This document shows, in pieces, positions 55,261 through 63,963 of a DNA stretch of 64,000 bases. Source of the stretch: an uncultured Persicobacter sp. (GTDB lineage: Bacteria > Bacteroidota > Bacteroidia > Cytophagales > Cyclobacteriaceae); NCBI GenBank assembly GCA_947498325.1, contig CANMKE010000017.1, positions 40,779 through 104,778 on the forward strand, written 5' to 3'. The notes beneath the pieces were generated by a model. The model made no database searches. It saw only the letters and a list, made by a program, of their open reading frames with translations, and was not told where the DNA came from. The position numbers were made by a program, and so were the translations under genes. Numbering within the stretch: position 1 is the stretch's first letter; the number at the start of each line of letters is the position of its first letter.

Positions 55261-55283
55261 TATTGCGTCAGATATGACTTTAA

Positions 55284-57887
55284 TTATAGGCGGATATTCA
55301 GTTTGGTGTACACATAGGTACCCATAAATCCAAACTGGTTTACTTCCCATGGGTATTTAAATCGGCCACCAAGGTCCGTTACAGGATCTCCTTTGGTATC
55401 AATTTCATCAGGGTACACATTGAACAGGTTGTTGGCACCTACGGCCATGCTGAAATTGTCGGAAATCTGTGCGCTGATGTTCAGGTCAGTGACCCATTTT
55501 GCAGAGAAAGTTTGGTCTTTCTCTGGGTCCGTGGCATGTTGCCAGCTGACTTTCCCGAAGCGGGTATTGTTGAGTGTAAAGCCCCAGATGCCGATTTTGT
55601 AACTCGTACCGACCACAATTTTGGACTGTGGACGCGCCGAGGTCAGGCGGCCCTGTTCCTTACGGTTGAACCAGTCATCATTTCCAGCATCTTTCAGTGC
55701 CTGAGGTGTACCCAACTCGCCAACAATTTTGGTTTCATTGAAATTTGCTGCCAAATTCAGGTTCAGATTTCCCCTGCCAATGGCAAGATTGTTATACGAG
55801 GCAATGATGTCCACCCCCTGGGTCTGGGTATTCACCGCATTGGTGAAAAATTTCATACTCGTGATATCGTAAGCAGCAAGGATCTGATTGATTTTTGAAT
55901 TTGGGTCATCACCACCATTGACCTCCCCAGAAAATACTACCCGATTGTCTACGCTGATATTGTAGTAATCTGCGGTAAGGGTTAGCTGATCCGTCAAGCG
56001 GCTGCTCATTCCAAAGCTGTAGTTGAAAGATAATTCTTCCTTCAGCTCGGGCACGCCAATGGCACGGACCGCTGGGCTCTGGTTGTTAAAAGTTCCCTGA
56101 TTACTGATCGTTCCACCAGAAACCAAAGTCTGAATATTACTCAGGTAAATCTGATGTAAGGAAGGGGCACGGAAGCCCGTGCTTATCGCGCCACGGATGT
56201 TCAGCTTGCCATCGAGCAAGGCATAGCGGGTGTTCAATTTCCAGGACAGGTTACTGCCAAAGTCAGAGTAATTTTCTACGCGCGCTGTAGCGCCCAAAAG
56301 CCACGCTTTGGTGAGGTCAAGCTCGCCATCGACATATAAACCTACATTGTAGCGTTTTTTGTTAAGCTCATTCGACGGCTGCAATCCAGGGAATGACTGG
56401 GCGCCAGACCCAAAATACGAAGCTTCTTCCCCAGCACGTACGCCGAAGTTTTCCATGCGGAACTCACCACCAAGGCCGAGGCGCAACATGCCGAAATCGC
56501 GTGAAATGTCAAGGTTGTTCACCAGTTGGCTGAAATCGTATCCGCCAGCATAGAAAGAAGTCGGGGAGGCTTCGCCAAGATCAGTATTATAGGTGTCACC
56601 GATAGTGTAATCCATCGAGTTGCTTCCAAAAGTGGAGCTCATATCAATATTCCAGTCGCCTTTTTTGCCACGCACCCCAACGGTCAGGTTGTTGTCGTTG
56701 ATATCGTTTTCAAAGGTGGGCAAAAATCCCTCAGGACCATGTGGGGAATCCGCAATCCAGTAGGGGGTACGGTAAAGCGCGAAGGATTTCCCCCGACGGT
56801 TGGTAACCCCACCGTTGGCATATACTTCGCCACCACCAGCAAAGGGGATCATCATGTTAAAGTAGGCATCGCCTTTAATCATATCTGGCTGACCGACCAC
56901 CATTCCAAGCGATGGGTTCGCCTGAATCCACGGGTTGTCGGCACCCACATCGAAAAGTTCATCTTTCCCAGGACTTCCCGCCCTGTTGGTATGGCGTTGG
57001 TCAGCATATCCCACAGAGACATTCATGAATCCTCTTTCGCCTATCCCAAAGCCATAATTGGCATCTACTCCGTACTGAAAACCATCGCCTTCAGTCGTTA
57101 CACCAGAATTCATCGTTACGGATCCTTCATTAACATTCCTTTTGAGAATGATGTTGATCACCCCTGCAATCGCATCGGAACCATAAGTGGCGGCAGCACC
57201 ATCACGTAATACCTCAATTCTTTCAATGGCTGAAGTGGGAATGGATTTTAAATCGACCCCTACTTCCCCTTTTCCTGGGGTGTCGTTAATGTAGACCAGG
57301 GAGGAGGCATTTTTCCGCTTCCCATTTATCAGTACAAGGGTGCGGGATGGCCCAAGACCCCTGAGGTCGGCAGGGTTCATATGTGCCGTGGCATCAGAAA
57401 CCGTTTGTTGTGTGGAGTTGAAGGATGGCACCTTATAGGTGATCATCTGGTCAATTTCAATATGTCCTGCATCAGCGAGCTCATCAATGGCGATATTATC
57501 AATAGGCACAGGAGAGCTGATTACCGACCGGGGGTTAAAGCGGGAACCCACCACCACGACCTCCTCAAGCTGGCGGTTATCCGCTTCAAGAGAGATGTTG
57601 AAATAGGATTTACTTGATACGGGCACTTCTTTGGTGAGGTAGCCAACAAAGCGGAAAACGAGCATTGCGGCATCGTCTTCAATAGATATTTGGAAGTCGC
57701 CATTGAGGTCTGTAGAAACCCCTGTGGTAGTCCCTTTAATGAGTACCGTTACGCCAGGAAGTTCAGTGCCATCTGCAGCAGTAGATACTTTTCCTTTGAC
57801 CAATCTTTGGGCAAAGCTCAGGCTGGCAAAAAAGCACAGCAGGAGCGTGAGTACCATCGCTCGTTTTAGTTTTAAAATCTGAATCAT
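55284..57887 (-). CDS. TonB-dependent outer membrane receptor, orphan
   Basis: Outer membrane transporter of about 867 residues from the ATG at 57887 (MIQILKLKRAMVLTLLLCFF, a signal peptide). A CarboxypepD_reg-like domain (LVKGKVSTAADGTELPGVTV, then GVSTDLNGDFQIS) is followed by a plug (LRGLGPSRTLVLINGKRKNA, IERIEVLRDGAAATYGSDAI) and a barrel ending YVYTKLNIRL. It has no SusD partner, and the plug RTLVLINGKR type is unlike SusC, so the substrate could be a peptide, siderophore or vitamin. The open frame reaches an ATG at 58010, but the extra 41 residues are not signal-like. It is a single gene. Confidence 0.92.
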   Translation of the reverse strand: MIQILKLKRAMVLTLLLCFFASLSFAQRLVKGKVSTAADGTELPGVTVLIKGTTTGVSTDLNGDFQISIEDDAAMLVFRFVGYLTKEVPVSSKSYFNISLEADNRQLEEVVVVGSRFNPRSVISSPVPIDNIAIDELADAGHIEIDQMITYKVPSFNSTQQTVSDATAHMNPADLRGLGPSRTLVLINGKRKNASSLVYINDTPGKGEVGVDLKSIPTSAIERIEVLRDGAAATYGSDAIAGVINIILKRNVNEGSVTMNSGVTTEGDGFQYGVDANYGFGIGERGFMNVSVGYADQRHTNRAGSPGKDELFDVGADNPWIQANPSLGMVVGQPDMIKGDAYFNMMIPFAGGGEVYANGGVTNRRGKSFALYRTPYWIADSPHGPEGFLPTFENDINDNNLTVGVRGKKGDWNIDMSSTFGSNSMDYTIGDTYNTDLGEASPTSFYAGGYDFSQLVNNLDISRDFGMLRLGLGGEFRMENFGVRAGEEASYFGSGAQSFPGLQPSNELNKKRYNVGLYVDGELDLTKAWLLGATARVENYSDFGSNLSWKLNTRYALLDGKLNIRGAISTGFRAPSLHQIYLSNIQTLVSGGTISNQGTFNNQSPAVRAIGVPELKEELSFNYSFGMSSRLTDQLTLTADYYNISVDNRVVFSGEVNGGDDPNSKINQILAAYDITSMKFFTNAVNTQTQGVDIIASYNNLAIGRGNLNLNLAANFNETKIVGELGTPQALKDAGNDDWFNRKEQGRLTSARPQSKIVVGTSYKIGIWGFTLNNTRFGKVSWQHATDPEKDQTFSAKWVTDLNISAQISDNFSMAVGANNLFNVYPDEIDTKGDPVTDLGGRFKYPWEVNQFGFMGTYVYTKLNIRL

Positions 57888-58268
57888 AAATAGGTGTTGA
57901 TGTTTGAAAAAATATATAGTAGCGATAAATGTAACATAAAATTCTTTAAAATAATCAAAAAGCCATTGAATATGTTGAGTAAATAGCTTTTTACAATATT
58001 TATATAACATGACGCGTCAAGAAACTAATTATTGTAACACCGTTTTTTTGATAGGGGAGGTTGATCTTGGAATGCTATTTTTTGATCGGTTGTTTTATAG
58101 TTTACCAAAATTTTTTACATCAAAATTCTGCTATTCTTCTCTCAACCGAAGGGAGTGCAGCGAGACAAAATGTTAAATATAGCAACGAAAGGGTCTTCAT
58201 CGTGGAGGCGTTATTTTTTTAGGCTTGATCTTGATAACCTATGCTGTGTTGGGCATCCTTGCAGATAA

Positions 58269-58299
58269 AAAAAAGTACCATCGCTATAATGGTACTTTT
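58269..58299. terminator. orphan bidirectional terminator-like hairpin
   Basis: The perfect 11-bp stem AAAAGTACCAT (58271-58281) / ATGGTACTTTT (58289-58299) has A and T runs. No gene ends directly next to it; it may end transcripts from the DJ-1 gene and the element at 58434-58541 (minus strand). Confidence 0.6.
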
Positions 58300-58433
58300 C
58301 TGATTTTTCAAAGATGCGCCCTCCATCAAAAGGAATAGAAAGTGATTTTGGTTTTTCGGCGGGCGATATCCGATGGATGAAATGAAAAAATCTGTGGATA
58401 AATTAACCTGCTGTAATTTAGGGTTGTAGCACA

Positions 58434-58541
58434 AGGCTGTCGAAATTATGAGCAGTTGCTCATCAAAAATAAGGATACCACACTCGCAAGGATGTTGTCC
58501 GCAAGGTCTGTACCACGAGGCACACAGAAATTCGACAGCCT
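58434..58541. repeat. 108-bp inverted-repeat-bounded element, unclassified
   Basis: The ends AGGCTGTCGAA (58434-58444) and TTCGACAGCCT (58531-58541) are perfect inverted repeats. Inside is the hairpin ATGAGCA-GT-TGCTCAT (58448-58463) and two direct copies of CGCAAGG (58485-58491, 58500-58506) each followed or preceded by TACCAC-containing sequence. It could be a MITE or a structured RNA; no target-site duplication is obvious. Confidence 0.6.
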
Positions 58542-58559
58542 ACTTTTTAAAACACGTGC

Positions 58560-59234
58560 TTACATTTCCAGCTCAAGGAGTAAATTTTCGCCCACCAATT
58601 GAGCTGATGCAGGATTCTGCCCAGTGATCAATCGGGTATCAGAAGAAACCTTTGCCTTCCAAAGGTCGGCTTTATGGATAATGGCACCGCGTTCCTTCAG
58701 CTTGCTTTCCAGTAAAAATGGAACCACATCCGTTAGCCCCGCCGCTTCCTCTTCTTCATCGGTAAAAGTGCTGATCACCTTATTGGCAACAAGGTATTCT
58801 CCATTTCCCAGTTTAATGTTCACCAGTCCTGCAGGACCATGGCATACGGCGGCAACAAAACCTCCCTGTTCGTAAATTTGAGCAGCAATTGCCGCCAAGG
58901 CATCATTCTCTGGGAAGTCCCACATGGTGCCATGTCCGCCAGCGTAGTGAATCGCCAAATAGCGCTTCGGATCAACCTCAGACGGTTTCATGGTCTGTTC
59001 TACCTTGGCGCGATAAGTTTTGTTTTCCCAAAAACATTGATTGATCGGGTCTTCCAAATCAAAACCATCCACAGGTGCACGCCCACCTTGCGGACTGACA
59101 AAATCAATTTCATAGCCTGCATCGTGCAGGATTTTCCACGGATGCGATACTTCACTCAAATAAAATCCTGTAGAATCGCCCTTACTCCCCAATTTATCAT
59201 GGCTTGTTACTACAAATAAAATCCGTCCTTTCAT
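58560..59234 (-). CDS. DJ-1/PfpI family protein (Hsp31-like)
   Basis: Cytosolic flavodoxin-like protein of 224 residues from the DJ-1/PfpI superfamily, Hsp31-type. Members are glyoxalases, deglycases or stress chaperones. The nucleophile elbow AAVCHGPAGL contains Cys131 and His132; Glu28 in TGFYLSEVSHPW is the usual partner. HYAGGHGTMWDFPEN is also family-typical. The gene lies 151 bp downstream of the lysR-like gene on the same strand. The 108-bp repeat element begins 18 bp after its stop codon and may contribute to transcript end formation. Confidence 0.9.
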   Translation of the reverse strand: MKGRILFVVTSHDKLGSKGDSTGFYLSEVSHPWKILHDAGYEIDFVSPQGGRAPVDGFDLEDPINQCFWENKTYRAKVEQTMKPSEVDPKRYLAIHYAGGHGTMWDFPENDALAAIAAQIYEQGGFVAAVCHGPAGLVNIKLGNGEYLVANKVISTFTDEEEEAAGLTDVVPFLLESKLKERGAIIHKADLWKAKVSSDTRLITGQNPASAQLVGENLLLELEM

Positions 59235-59385
59235 AGTGTTCTGGTTTAGGTGATAAATGCCGACACCACGGCCACAGTTGCCCCGATGTCGAATACCGCT
59301 TTTTCCCTTCAGTGGGAAAGTATAGCAGTACTACCTTTTGAACCCTAAATGGTTATCGGATTTTTTAAATGATTGAAAAGGGTGG

Positions 59386-60264
59386 TTACAGTAGATCGCA
59401 AACTTTGGCAAGCAGTGGGTTGCGGTTGTTTTTTCTCCATATGGCGGAAAGCACCGCCTGTTGGGGGATGTGCTTCAGTTCAATGAACTTGACACCCAAC
59501 TGATACCCATGTTGCAAGCTGGTCGGCACGATCGAGACGCCCATATTGTTTTCCACCAGTTTGAAGATCGTCTGGGCATGAACGGTCTTATGACTCACCT
59601 GCGGACTGAAGTCCTGATCTTCGCAGATGCTCATGATGGTATCATAATAAAGGTTGGAGTAATCGGCGGTAAAGAGGATGAACTGTGCGTCTTTAAGCTG
59701 GGCGACGCTCTCAAAATTCTCTTCAGTGATCGGGTGATCGGCGGGGAGCACAAGCGAAAAACTGTCGGTGAACACAGGCATGATCTCCAGGCCTTCGGGT
59801 ACACGGGCGAGGCGCACAAAACCAATGTCGAGTTCATCTTTCAGAATGCCCTGCACCTGATCGTAGTTCGACATTTCCTCGAGGGTGGTCTTGATCTTCG
59901 GGTAATGCTGATTCATTTTCAGCAACATATCAGGCACCACGTTTTGCATTGCAGAACCCAGGAAGCTGATCCGTACTTCGCCCACGCTGCCCTGATCGAC
60001 CAATTGCACCTGCTCGACGGTAAAATCAAGGTGGTTTAAAATAAAATCAACTTCGGACTTGAAGAATTCACCTGCGGCAGTAAGTCTTACCTCTTTTTTG
60101 TCTCGGCTCAACAACTGCACGCCCACGGCATCCTCCAACTGTTTGATCTGTCGGCTAAGTCCTGGCTGTGAGATGAATAGTTTTTCTGCCGCCTGTCGGA
60201 AATGTAATTCTTCCGCGACTGCCTGAAAATATCTGAGGTGCCGAAGCTCGAACTGATAACTCAT
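59386..60264 (-). CDS. LysR-family transcriptional regulator
   Basis: A 292-residue LysR-type regulator. The N-terminal winged HTH reads LRHLRYFQAVAEELHFRQAA, then ISQPGLSRQIKQLEDAVG. It is followed by a two-lobed effector domain (about 90-290, VGEVRISFLGSAMQNVVPDM, GVSIVPTSLQHG) of the BenM/CatM kind. It is divergent from hutH across 335 bp that contain a good inverted repeat close to its start. This is the standard LysR arrangement, so control of hutHI, with urocanate or histidine as possible signal, is a fair inference. It might instead regulate the DJ-1 gene downstream. Confidence 0.92.
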   Translation of the reverse strand: MSYQFELRHLRYFQAVAEELHFRQAAEKLFISQPGLSRQIKQLEDAVGVQLLSRDKKEVRLTAAGEFFKSEVDFILNHLDFTVEQVQLVDQGSVGEVRISFLGSAMQNVVPDMLLKMNQHYPKIKTTLEEMSNYDQVQGILKDELDIGFVRLARVPEGLEIMPVFTDSFSLVLPADHPITEENFESVAQLKDAQFILFTADYSNLYYDTIMSICEDQDFSPQVSHKTVHAQTIFKLVENNMGVSIVPTSLQHGYQLGVKFIELKHIPQQAVLSAIWRKNNRNPLLAKVCDLL

Positions 60265-60269
60265 AGTTA

Positions 60270-60305
60270 TTGATTATTGACAAAAATGGTATTACTAATA
60301 ATCAA
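60270..60305. promoter_or_regulatory. candidate LysR operator
   Basis: TTGATTATT (60270-60278) and AATAATCAA (60297-60305) are a perfect 9-bp inverted repeat with an 18-bp spacer, 6 bp upstream of the lysR start codon. A second overlapping pair ATTAC (60291-60295) / GTAAT (60308-60312) is also present. Position and symmetry suit auto-regulation by LysR. Confidence 0.5.
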
Positions 60306-60406
60306 ATGTAATCAATAAATTGCTGTGGATTGGGTGGATTGATGACTTTTTAATCGCCTTATCCCTTATGTAAATGATAAATCCGAAGCGAGTACTTTGA
60401 ACCTGC

Positions 60407-60434
60407 GTACGGACGTTGCATGCAACGTCCCTAC
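60407..60434. repeat. palindromic repeat, GGACGTTGCATGCAACGTCC core
   Basis: A perfect 20-bp palindrome at 60411-60430, flanked by GTAC and CTAC. Sequences of this kind are found dispersed in intergenic DNA of many environmental bacteria, as I recall. A decayed relative is at 46262-46288. Confidence 0.7.
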
Positions 60435-60506
60435 AATCAAGCAAATCATATACATGGTGATAAAAATCAATCGTTTGGACAGGCAATGATTACGATCCTT
60501 CACAAA

Positions 60507-60541
60507 AAAATCTGTGAAAATCTGTGTAATCTGTGGACTAA
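60507..60541. repeat. AATCTGTGG-type short repeat cluster
   Basis: AATCTGTG, AATCTGTG and AATCTGTGG occur in close series. The same words recur at 62237-62262, 62316-62352, 62436-62450, 63729-63740 and 63870-63898 in either orientation, only in the gaps around the hut genes. Confidence 0.6.
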
Positions 60542-60599
60542 AAAACCAACGCCTGACACGACAATAAATAAAATTAAAGAACCAAAAAATAGATCAACG

Positions 60600-62165
60600 A
60601 TGACATTCCGTTTTGGACAGGATTATTTGACCGCAGGCATCGCCCTGCAGATTGCAAGAGGAGAACGAAAGGCGACGCTGACGGCCGAGCAGAGAGAGAA
60701 AGTAATTGCCAACCGAAAGGTGGTTGAGGCGATTGTAGAGAAGGGCGATGCGGTTTATGGCATCAACACGGGCTTTGGTCCTTTGTGTACGACGAGTATC
60801 TCGAAGGAAGAAACCAAGGTGCTTCAGTCGAATATTTTGCAGAGCCACAGTGTGGGCGTCGGTGAGCCGATCGAGACGGAACTGGCAAAATTGATGTTGG
60901 TAACCAAGATGCAGTCTTTGTCCAAAGGGCATTCGGGCATCAATGAAAAGACGTTGGACCGTATCCTTTGGCATATCGAAAACGATGCGATCCCTGTTGT
61001 TCCTGAGCAAGGGTCGGTTGGTGCTTCGGGCGATTTGTGCCCATTGTCACATGCTTTCCTGCCATTGTTGGGCTTGGGGAAAGTTGATTATAAAGGAGAG
61101 CGCATCACCACGGCAGAGCTTTTCGAAAAGGAAAATTTGGAGCCCGTAGCCTTGGGACCAAAAGAAGGTTTGGCATTGATCAACGGTACGCAGTTCATCC
61201 TTTCTCATGCCATTAAAGTGGTTGAGAAGTTACATGCTTGTTTGTCGCAAGCGGATATCATCGGCGCAATGATGGTCGAAGGATTGCAGGGATCGGTAAA
61301 ACCATTCTATGCTGAATTGCACGAGTTGCGCCCATACAAAGGAAACATCCACGTTGCCGCACGCATCAAATCGCTGTTGGAAGGTTCCGAAATCATGGAA
61401 GACCATATCGATTGCGAGCGCGTGCAGGATCCATACTCTTTGCGATGCATGCCGCAGGTTCACGGTTCATCCCGTAACGCCTGGTTGCATTTGAAAGAAT
61501 TGGTGGAAGTGGAATTGAACTCCGTAACCGACAACCCAATCGTGATCGACGAAGAACTGACCATCTCTGGCGGTAGCTTCCACGGTCAGCCATTGGCGTT
61601 GGCACTGGATTACGCTTGTTTGGCGGCTTCGGAAATTGGAAACATCTCCGACCGACGCATCTATTTGGCTTTGGAAGGAAATTCCCCTGGCGTACCAAAA
61701 TTGTTGATGAAAGACACCGGCATCAACTCGGGTTATATGATCCTTCAATACACCTCGGCGGCTTTGGCTTCAGAAAATAAAACCAGCTGTTTCCCTGCAT
61801 CAGCCGACAGCATCCCAACCTCTTTGGGGCAGGAAGACCACGTATCGATGGGCTCCATCGCCGGACGCAAAGCATTGCGCGTGATCGGAAATGTGGAGAA
61901 AATTTTGGCAATTGAACTATTGACTGCCGCACAGGCATTTGAATTCCGCCGACCATTGAAGTCAGGCGTCATCTTGGATGCTTTGCATCAGGAAGTGCGT
62001 AAGCATGTGTCTTTTGCAGAGGTGGACCGTGTGTTTGCCGATGATATTGAAAAGGGAATTGAGATCATCAAAACCCACAAAATTTTGGATTTGGCGGAAG
62101 AAAAAGCACAGGAAAGTGGTGTGAAATTCTCGAGCCGATTCAACGAAGTGTTTGAGCAATATTAA
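60600..62165 (+). CDS. hutH: histidine ammonia-lyase
   Basis: First enzyme of histidine degradation, converting L-histidine to urocanate and ammonia. 521 residues from the ATG at 60600 (MTFRFGQDYLTAGIALQIAR). The MIO cofactor forms from Ala142-Ser143-Gly144 in GSVGASGDLCPLSHAFLPLL, in exactly the numbering known for the Pseudomonas enzyme. Other signatures: YGINTGFGPL (active-site Tyr), SRNAWLHLKELVEVELNSVT and SFHGQPLALALDYACLAASE. The 60-residue upstream extension is low in protein character and contains repeat sequence, so it is rejected. hutI follows after 307 bp of repeats. Confidence 0.97.
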   Translation: MTFRFGQDYLTAGIALQIARGERKATLTAEQREKVIANRKVVEAIVEKGDAVYGINTGFGPLCTTSISKEETKVLQSNILQSHSVGVGEPIETELAKLMLVTKMQSLSKGHSGINEKTLDRILWHIENDAIPVVPEQGSVGASGDLCPLSHAFLPLLGLGKVDYKGERITTAELFEKENLEPVALGPKEGLALINGTQFILSHAIKVVEKLHACLSQADIIGAMMVEGLQGSVKPFYAELHELRPYKGNIHVAARIKSLLEGSEIMEDHIDCERVQDPYSLRCMPQVHGSSRNAWLHLKELVEVELNSVTDNPIVIDEELTISGGSFHGQPLALALDYACLAASEIGNISDRRIYLALEGNSPGVPKLLMKDTGINSGYMILQYTSAALASENKTSCFPASADSIPTSLGQEDHVSMGSIAGRKALRVIGNVEKILAIELLTAAQAFEFRRPLKSGVILDALHQEVRKHVSFAEVDRVFADDIEKGIEIIKTHKILDLAEEKAQESGVKFSSRFNEVFEQY

Positions 62166-62191
62166 TCATTGGATTGTTTTACCCACAGGTC

Positions 62192-62218
62192 ATAGTTCAA
62201 GCGTCTCGCTTGGACTAT
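62192..62218. repeat. palindromic hairpin repeat 1
   Basis: ATAGTTCAAGCG (62192-62203), loop TCT, CGCTTGGACTAT (62207-62218). A 12-bp stem with one wobble pair. Confidence 0.6.
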
Positions 62219-62362
62219 TGGTATAAGTTTGATTTGTCCACAGATTACCACAGATTTTTTGTTGAAGTCTTTTTAATCGCGGCTCATTAGTTCAAGCCTG
62301 GGTCGGTTGAGGCAAAATCAAATCCCATTCATCCCATTAATCTGTGGACAAAATACAATCCC

Positions 62363-62389
62363 CTATCGCGAGACTCTGTCTCGTGACAG
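62363..62389. repeat. palindromic hairpin repeat 2
   Basis: CTATCGCGAGAC (62363-62374), loop TCT, GTCTCGTGACAG (62378-62389). A 12-bp stem with two non-Watson-Crick positions. Confidence 0.6.
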
Positions 62390-62401
62390 CCAATTAACAC
62401 A

Positions 62402-62434
62402 AATCTATCACGAGAGAGACTCTCGCGATAGATT
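62402..62434. repeat. palindromic hairpin repeat 3
   Basis: AATCTATCACGAGAG (62402-62416), loop AGA, CTCTCGCGATAGATT (62420-62434). A 15-bp stem with one mismatch. It shares CTATCxCGAGA with hairpin 2. Confidence 0.65.
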
Positions 62435-62472
62435 TAATAATCTGTGGGTTATAACACCAAAATAGAAACCAA

Positions 62473-63720
62473 ATGAACAACACCTATAAAATCATCGGGC
62501 CGATCCATCAATTGGTCACCATGGCCGACCTGCCGATCAAAGGCGCATTATCCCACGAGCAAATGCCTGTGATCGAAAATGCCGCCATGATCCTCAAGGG
62601 CGAAACCATCCATGCGGTTGGAACGGTCGAAGACATTCAGGCAGAAGCAAAAAACTTGGACATCGACTGGACACCAAATCCGGAAGAAGCTTTGCCTGTC
62701 GTGATTCCAGGCTTCGTGGATAGCCACACGCACATCTGTTTTGCCGGTTCACGCGCCAGAGATTATGCCATGCGCAATGCGGGCAAAAGTTATCTGGAGA
62801 TCGCCAAAGCCGGCGGTGGCATTTGGGACACGGTAACCCAAACCCGAAAGGCAAGCGAAAAAGATTTGACCGCCAACACCATCATGCGCGTATTGCGCCA
62901 TCAGGAAGAAGGCGTAACGACCATCGAGGTGAAGTCGGGCTATGGTTTATCCGTGGAAGAAGAACTGAAAATGTTGCGAGCGATCAAAGAAGCCAATCAA
63001 GCCGTTGCTGCCGATTTGATCCCAACCTGTTTGGCGGCTCACATCAAGCCGAAAGATTTCGAAGGCGACTTCGATGCCTACCTGCAGGAGATCAGCGAAA
63101 AATTATTCCCTGTATTGAAAGCCGAAAATTTGGCGAATCGCATCGATGCATTCATCGAAGAAGAAGCGTTCTCGGCCAAAGTAGTGAAGCCCTATTTCGA
63201 GAAAGCTAAGGAAATGGGATTTGACATTACCGTGCATGCCGACCAGTTCAGCGCATCAGGTTCAGCCGTTGCCGTGGACTTCGATGCCCTGAGTGCCGAT
63301 CACCTCGAAGCAAGCGGAGAAAAAGAAGTGGCGCTATTGGCAAATTCCAATGTGGTAGCCACTGCTTTGCCAGGTGCATCGATGGGCTTGGGTTGTGACT
63401 TCACCCCTGCGAGAAAAATCTTGGATGCCGGTGGCGCACTCAATATCGCTTCAGACTGGAATCCAGGTTCTGCACCGATGGGCGATCTGATGATGCAGGC
63501 ATGCGTGTTGGGCACCTTCGAAAAGTTGAGCAATACCGAACTGTTGGCAGCACTGACTTTCAGAGCCGCCGCCGCATTGAACCTTAACGACCGTGGACGA
63601 TTGACCAAAGACATGAAAGCCGATTTCTTGGTTTATGATGTGGACAGCGTTCATGAGATTTTCTATCATCAGGGAAAGATCAAGCCTGATGTGGTTTATA
63701 TCAGTGGGGAGAAGATTTAG
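62473..63720 (+). CDS. hutI: imidazolonepropionase
   Basis: Third step of histidine degradation: hydrolysis of 4-imidazolone-5-propionate to N-formimino-L-glutamate. 415 residues, amidohydrolase superfamily. The metal-binding HTH is at 85-87 in GFVDSHTHICFAGSRARDYA. Further motifs are IEVKSGYGLSVEEELKMLRA, FDITVHADQFSASGSAVAVD, LSADHLEASGEKEVA and ASDWNPGSAPMGDLMMQACV. The ATG at 62473 gives MNNTYKIIGPIHQL. hutU (urocanase) and hutG/formiminotransferase are not in the window and may lie to the right. Confidence 0.96.
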   Translation: MNNTYKIIGPIHQLVTMADLPIKGALSHEQMPVIENAAMILKGETIHAVGTVEDIQAEAKNLDIDWTPNPEEALPVVIPGFVDSHTHICFAGSRARDYAMRNAGKSYLEIAKAGGGIWDTVTQTRKASEKDLTANTIMRVLRHQEEGVTTIEVKSGYGLSVEEELKMLRAIKEANQAVAADLIPTCLAAHIKPKDFEGDFDAYLQEISEKLFPVLKAENLANRIDAFIEEEAFSAKVVKPYFEKAKEMGFDITVHADQFSASGSAVAVDFDALSADHLEASGEKEVALLANSNVVATALPGASMGLGCDFTPARKILDAGGALNIASDWNPGSAPMGDLMMQACVLGTFEKLSNTELLAALTFRAAAALNLNDRGRLTKDMKADFLVYDVDSVHEIFYHQGKIKPDVVYISGEKI

Positions 63721-63749
63721 ATTATCAACCCACAGATTATTGATTTAAA

Positions 63750-63814
63750 CTGTACGGATAGACCTATGTGTCTATCCTGATATGGAGGGCAGACACACAG
63801 GTCGGCCCATACAG
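63750..63814. repeat. double-hairpin repeat, full copy
   Basis: The outer arms CTGTA (63750-63754) and TACAG (63810-63814) enclose two hairpins: GGATAGAC-CTATGT-GTCTATCC (63756-63777) and GGGCAGAC-ACACAG-GTCGGCCC (63787-63808, one mismatch pair). The whole can fold as a cruciform-like unit. Confidence 0.7.
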
Positions 63815-63963
63815 CGATAAATAAAATCCTACTGATCCCATAAATCAGTAGATAAAAATAAAAAATAATCTGTGGAAATCTGTGTATTTGTGGGTTATAA
63901 AATACGATAGCAAGCAGACACTGAATACAGATTTTGGATTGAAGATAAATGGAATATATGGCG

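Larger units (their letters stand above)
57888..58559. other. intergenic region with hairpin and inverted-repeat element
   Basis: A 672-bp gap. It holds the TonB receptor leader, an orphan hairpin (58271-58299) and the 108-bp inverted-repeat element (58434-58541). The 71-codon minus frame at 58219-58434 runs through the hairpin and is not credible. Confidence 0.5.
60265..60599. promoter_or_regulatory. divergent lysR-hutH control region with repeats
   Basis: A 335-bp region with an operator-like inverted repeat next to lysR, the palindrome GGACGTTGCATGCAACGTCC at 60411-60430, and an AATCTGTGG-type repeat near 60507-60541. No exact TAnnTTTG promoter was found. Confidence 0.5.
62166..62472. other. 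repeat-filled gap between hutH and hutI
   Basis: 307 bp made up mostly of repeats: three hairpins with 3-nt loops and several AATCTGTGG words. No ORF or promoter was evident. Co-transcription of hutH and hutI across it is possible. Confidence 0.6.

Noticed and set aside
58219..58434. 71-codon minus-strand ORF near 58.3 kb
   Set aside because: It runs through a perfect terminator-like hairpin and has low-complexity content.
58434..58541. Known RNA class (6S, SRP, tmRNA) for the 108-bp element
   Set aside because: The conserved core sequences of SRP and tmRNA are absent, and the fold does not show the central bubble of 6S clearly. Left unclassified.
60420..60599. 60-residue N-terminal extension of hutH
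   Set aside because: It starts with TTG or a poor context, lies in repeat sequence, and the known enzyme starts at the MTFRFGQ position, which places the MIO triad at 142-144.
62166..62472. CRISPR array around the hut repeats
   Set aside because: Repeat units differ in sequence and spacing, no regular 25-40 bp repeat-spacer pattern exists, and no cas gene is present.
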